DNA of 6,182 nt from Nitrospirota bacterium (lineage in GTDB: Bacteria > Nitrospirota > Thermodesulfovibrionia > Thermodesulfovibrionales > Magnetobacteriaceae). The position numbers were made by a program, and so were the translations under genes. The stretch is taken from contig JADGAE010000118.1 in the NCBI GenBank assembly GCA_015232165.1, positions 1 to 6,182 on the forward strand, written 5' to 3'. Shown piece by piece: positions 5,766 through 6,182 of this stretch. The first letter of the stretch is position 1. Every line of letters starts with the position of its first letter. The notes below the pieces were generated by a model. The model was not told the origin of the DNA and searched no databases. It saw nothing but the letters and a program-made list of their open reading frames with translations.

Positions 5766-6182
5766 GTACAGGATAGCGCTGCTTGCCGCCTATGCCATCG
5801 CACTGCATGGGTTTGAGCGCTTGATACCAACGCCGGTGCCGTGGATGCGGTTTGGACTTGCCAACATAATCACCCTCTTGGCAATGCTCATGTACGGATT
5901 TAGGGCTGCCTTGACGGTGACGCTCATCAGGGTCACAGTGGGTTCCTTTGTGATTGGGACGTTCCTGGGGCCGGCGTTTATCCTGAGTCTTTCGGGGGGG
6001 GGGCTCAGTGTGTTGTCTATGGGACTGGTGCATAGGGTCGTGCCAGGAGCATTTAGTCCCCTGGGGCTGAGTCTGACCGGAGCGTTCTTTCATAACCTTG
6101 GGCAGATTGTTGTCGCATATGTCCTGTTTATACCAAACATGCACTCGATGTTGGTCATTACGCCGTTGATCCTGTTCCTGGG
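5749..6182 (+). CDS. Gx transporter family protein (heptaprenyl diphosphate synthase component I family), partial at the window end
   Basis: From the ATG at 5749 the frame stays open to the last base, giving 144 complete codons without a stop. Hydrophobic helices are joined by short loops. The family features are WMRFGLANIITLLAM near residues 32-46, GFRAALTVTLIRVTVGSF (50-67), FLGPAFILSLSGGGLSVLSM and FHNLGQIVVAY. The family is named after the first component of heptaprenyl diphosphate synthase, but its members look like small integral membrane transport proteins related to ECF substrate-binding components, so the enzymatic name should not be taken literally; the substrate is unknown. Members are about 165-180 residues, so only the last helix should be missing. 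AGGGGG just upstream serves as ribosome-binding site, and the 17-base overlap with the preceding gene implies translational coupling. A run of ten G (5994-6003) lies inside the gene. Confidence 0.88.
   Translation, partial: MQQRDKYRIALLAAYAIALHGFERLIPTPVPWMRFGLANIITLLAMLMYGFRAALTVTLIRVTVGSFVIGTFLGPAFILSLSGGGLSVLSMGLVHRVVPGAFSPLGLSLTGAFFHNLGQIVVAYVLFIPNMHSMLVITPLILFL
5994..6003 (+). repeat. G10 homopolymer inside the Gx transporter gene
   Basis: The codons TCG GGG GGG GGG form ten consecutive G and encode Ser-Gly-Gly-Gly, within the conserved loop where the family usually has S-G-G followed by a hydrophobic residue. The frame is kept at this length. Tracts like this are prone to slippage in replication and to sequencing error. 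Confidence 0.9.

Noticed and set aside
5683..6144. 153-codon minus-strand frame over the NusG-II/Gx genes
   Set aside because: It is rich in His, Pro, Gln and Arg without family features and is antisense to a recognised membrane protein.

Overview
The window reads as ordinary bacterial chromosome with two different base compositions. The typA region and the last 800 bases are fairly GC-rich (for example 37 of 60 bases at 2521-2580 and 32 of 60 at 5641-5700). The histidine kinase between them is AT-rich (14 of 60 at 4741-4800). No gene fixes the phylum. The combination of a CHASE-type kinase with an AHQWKQP H-box, a NusG-domain-II/Gx-transporter pair and a tryptophan-rich FG-GAP-like repeat protein suggests a Gram-negative, possibly anaerobic lineage such as Nitrospirota or Desulfobacterota. 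That is a guess from family knowledge only.

Layout, all real genes on the + strand. Positions 1-397 are AT-rich with no intact gene: one promoter-like site and a broken signal-peptide-like stretch. Positions 398-1201 hold a tryptophan-rich beta-propeller-type repeat protein with four good repeats but no proper 5' end; a TGA at 395-397 closes the frame upstream, so it looks like a gene remnant. Positions 1202-1562 are a structured, partly very GC-rich intergenic stretch with several inverted repeats, a likely terminator and an extended -10 promoter. typA/bipA (translational GTPase, 600 aa, intact) fills 1563-3365 and is followed by a GC-rich terminator. After a 328-base gap with a strong promoter (TTGACT-N17-TATACT) and a possible 25-codon leader ORF comes an intact 560-aa membrane CHASE histidine kinase (3694-5376). 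Eleven bases later a NusG-domain-II membrane protein (5388-5765, TTG start) begins; it overlaps by 17 bases a Gx transporter/'heptaprenyl diphosphate synthase component I' family protein that runs off the window end.

How the genes relate: typA looks like a single-gene unit between two terminators. The kinase, NusG-II protein and Gx protein are closely spaced and have no visible terminator between them, so they could share a transcript. The NusG-II and Gx genes are a recurrent pair, whereas the kinase looks compositionally foreign and may be a later insertion in front of them. No response regulator is visible. I see no CRISPR array, tRNA, rRNA or transposase. The points most worth following up are the G10 homopolymer inside the Gx gene, the leader ORF with an A10 tract ending two bases before the kinase start, the AT-rich kinase island, the decayed repeat-protein gene, and the structured elements flanking typA.
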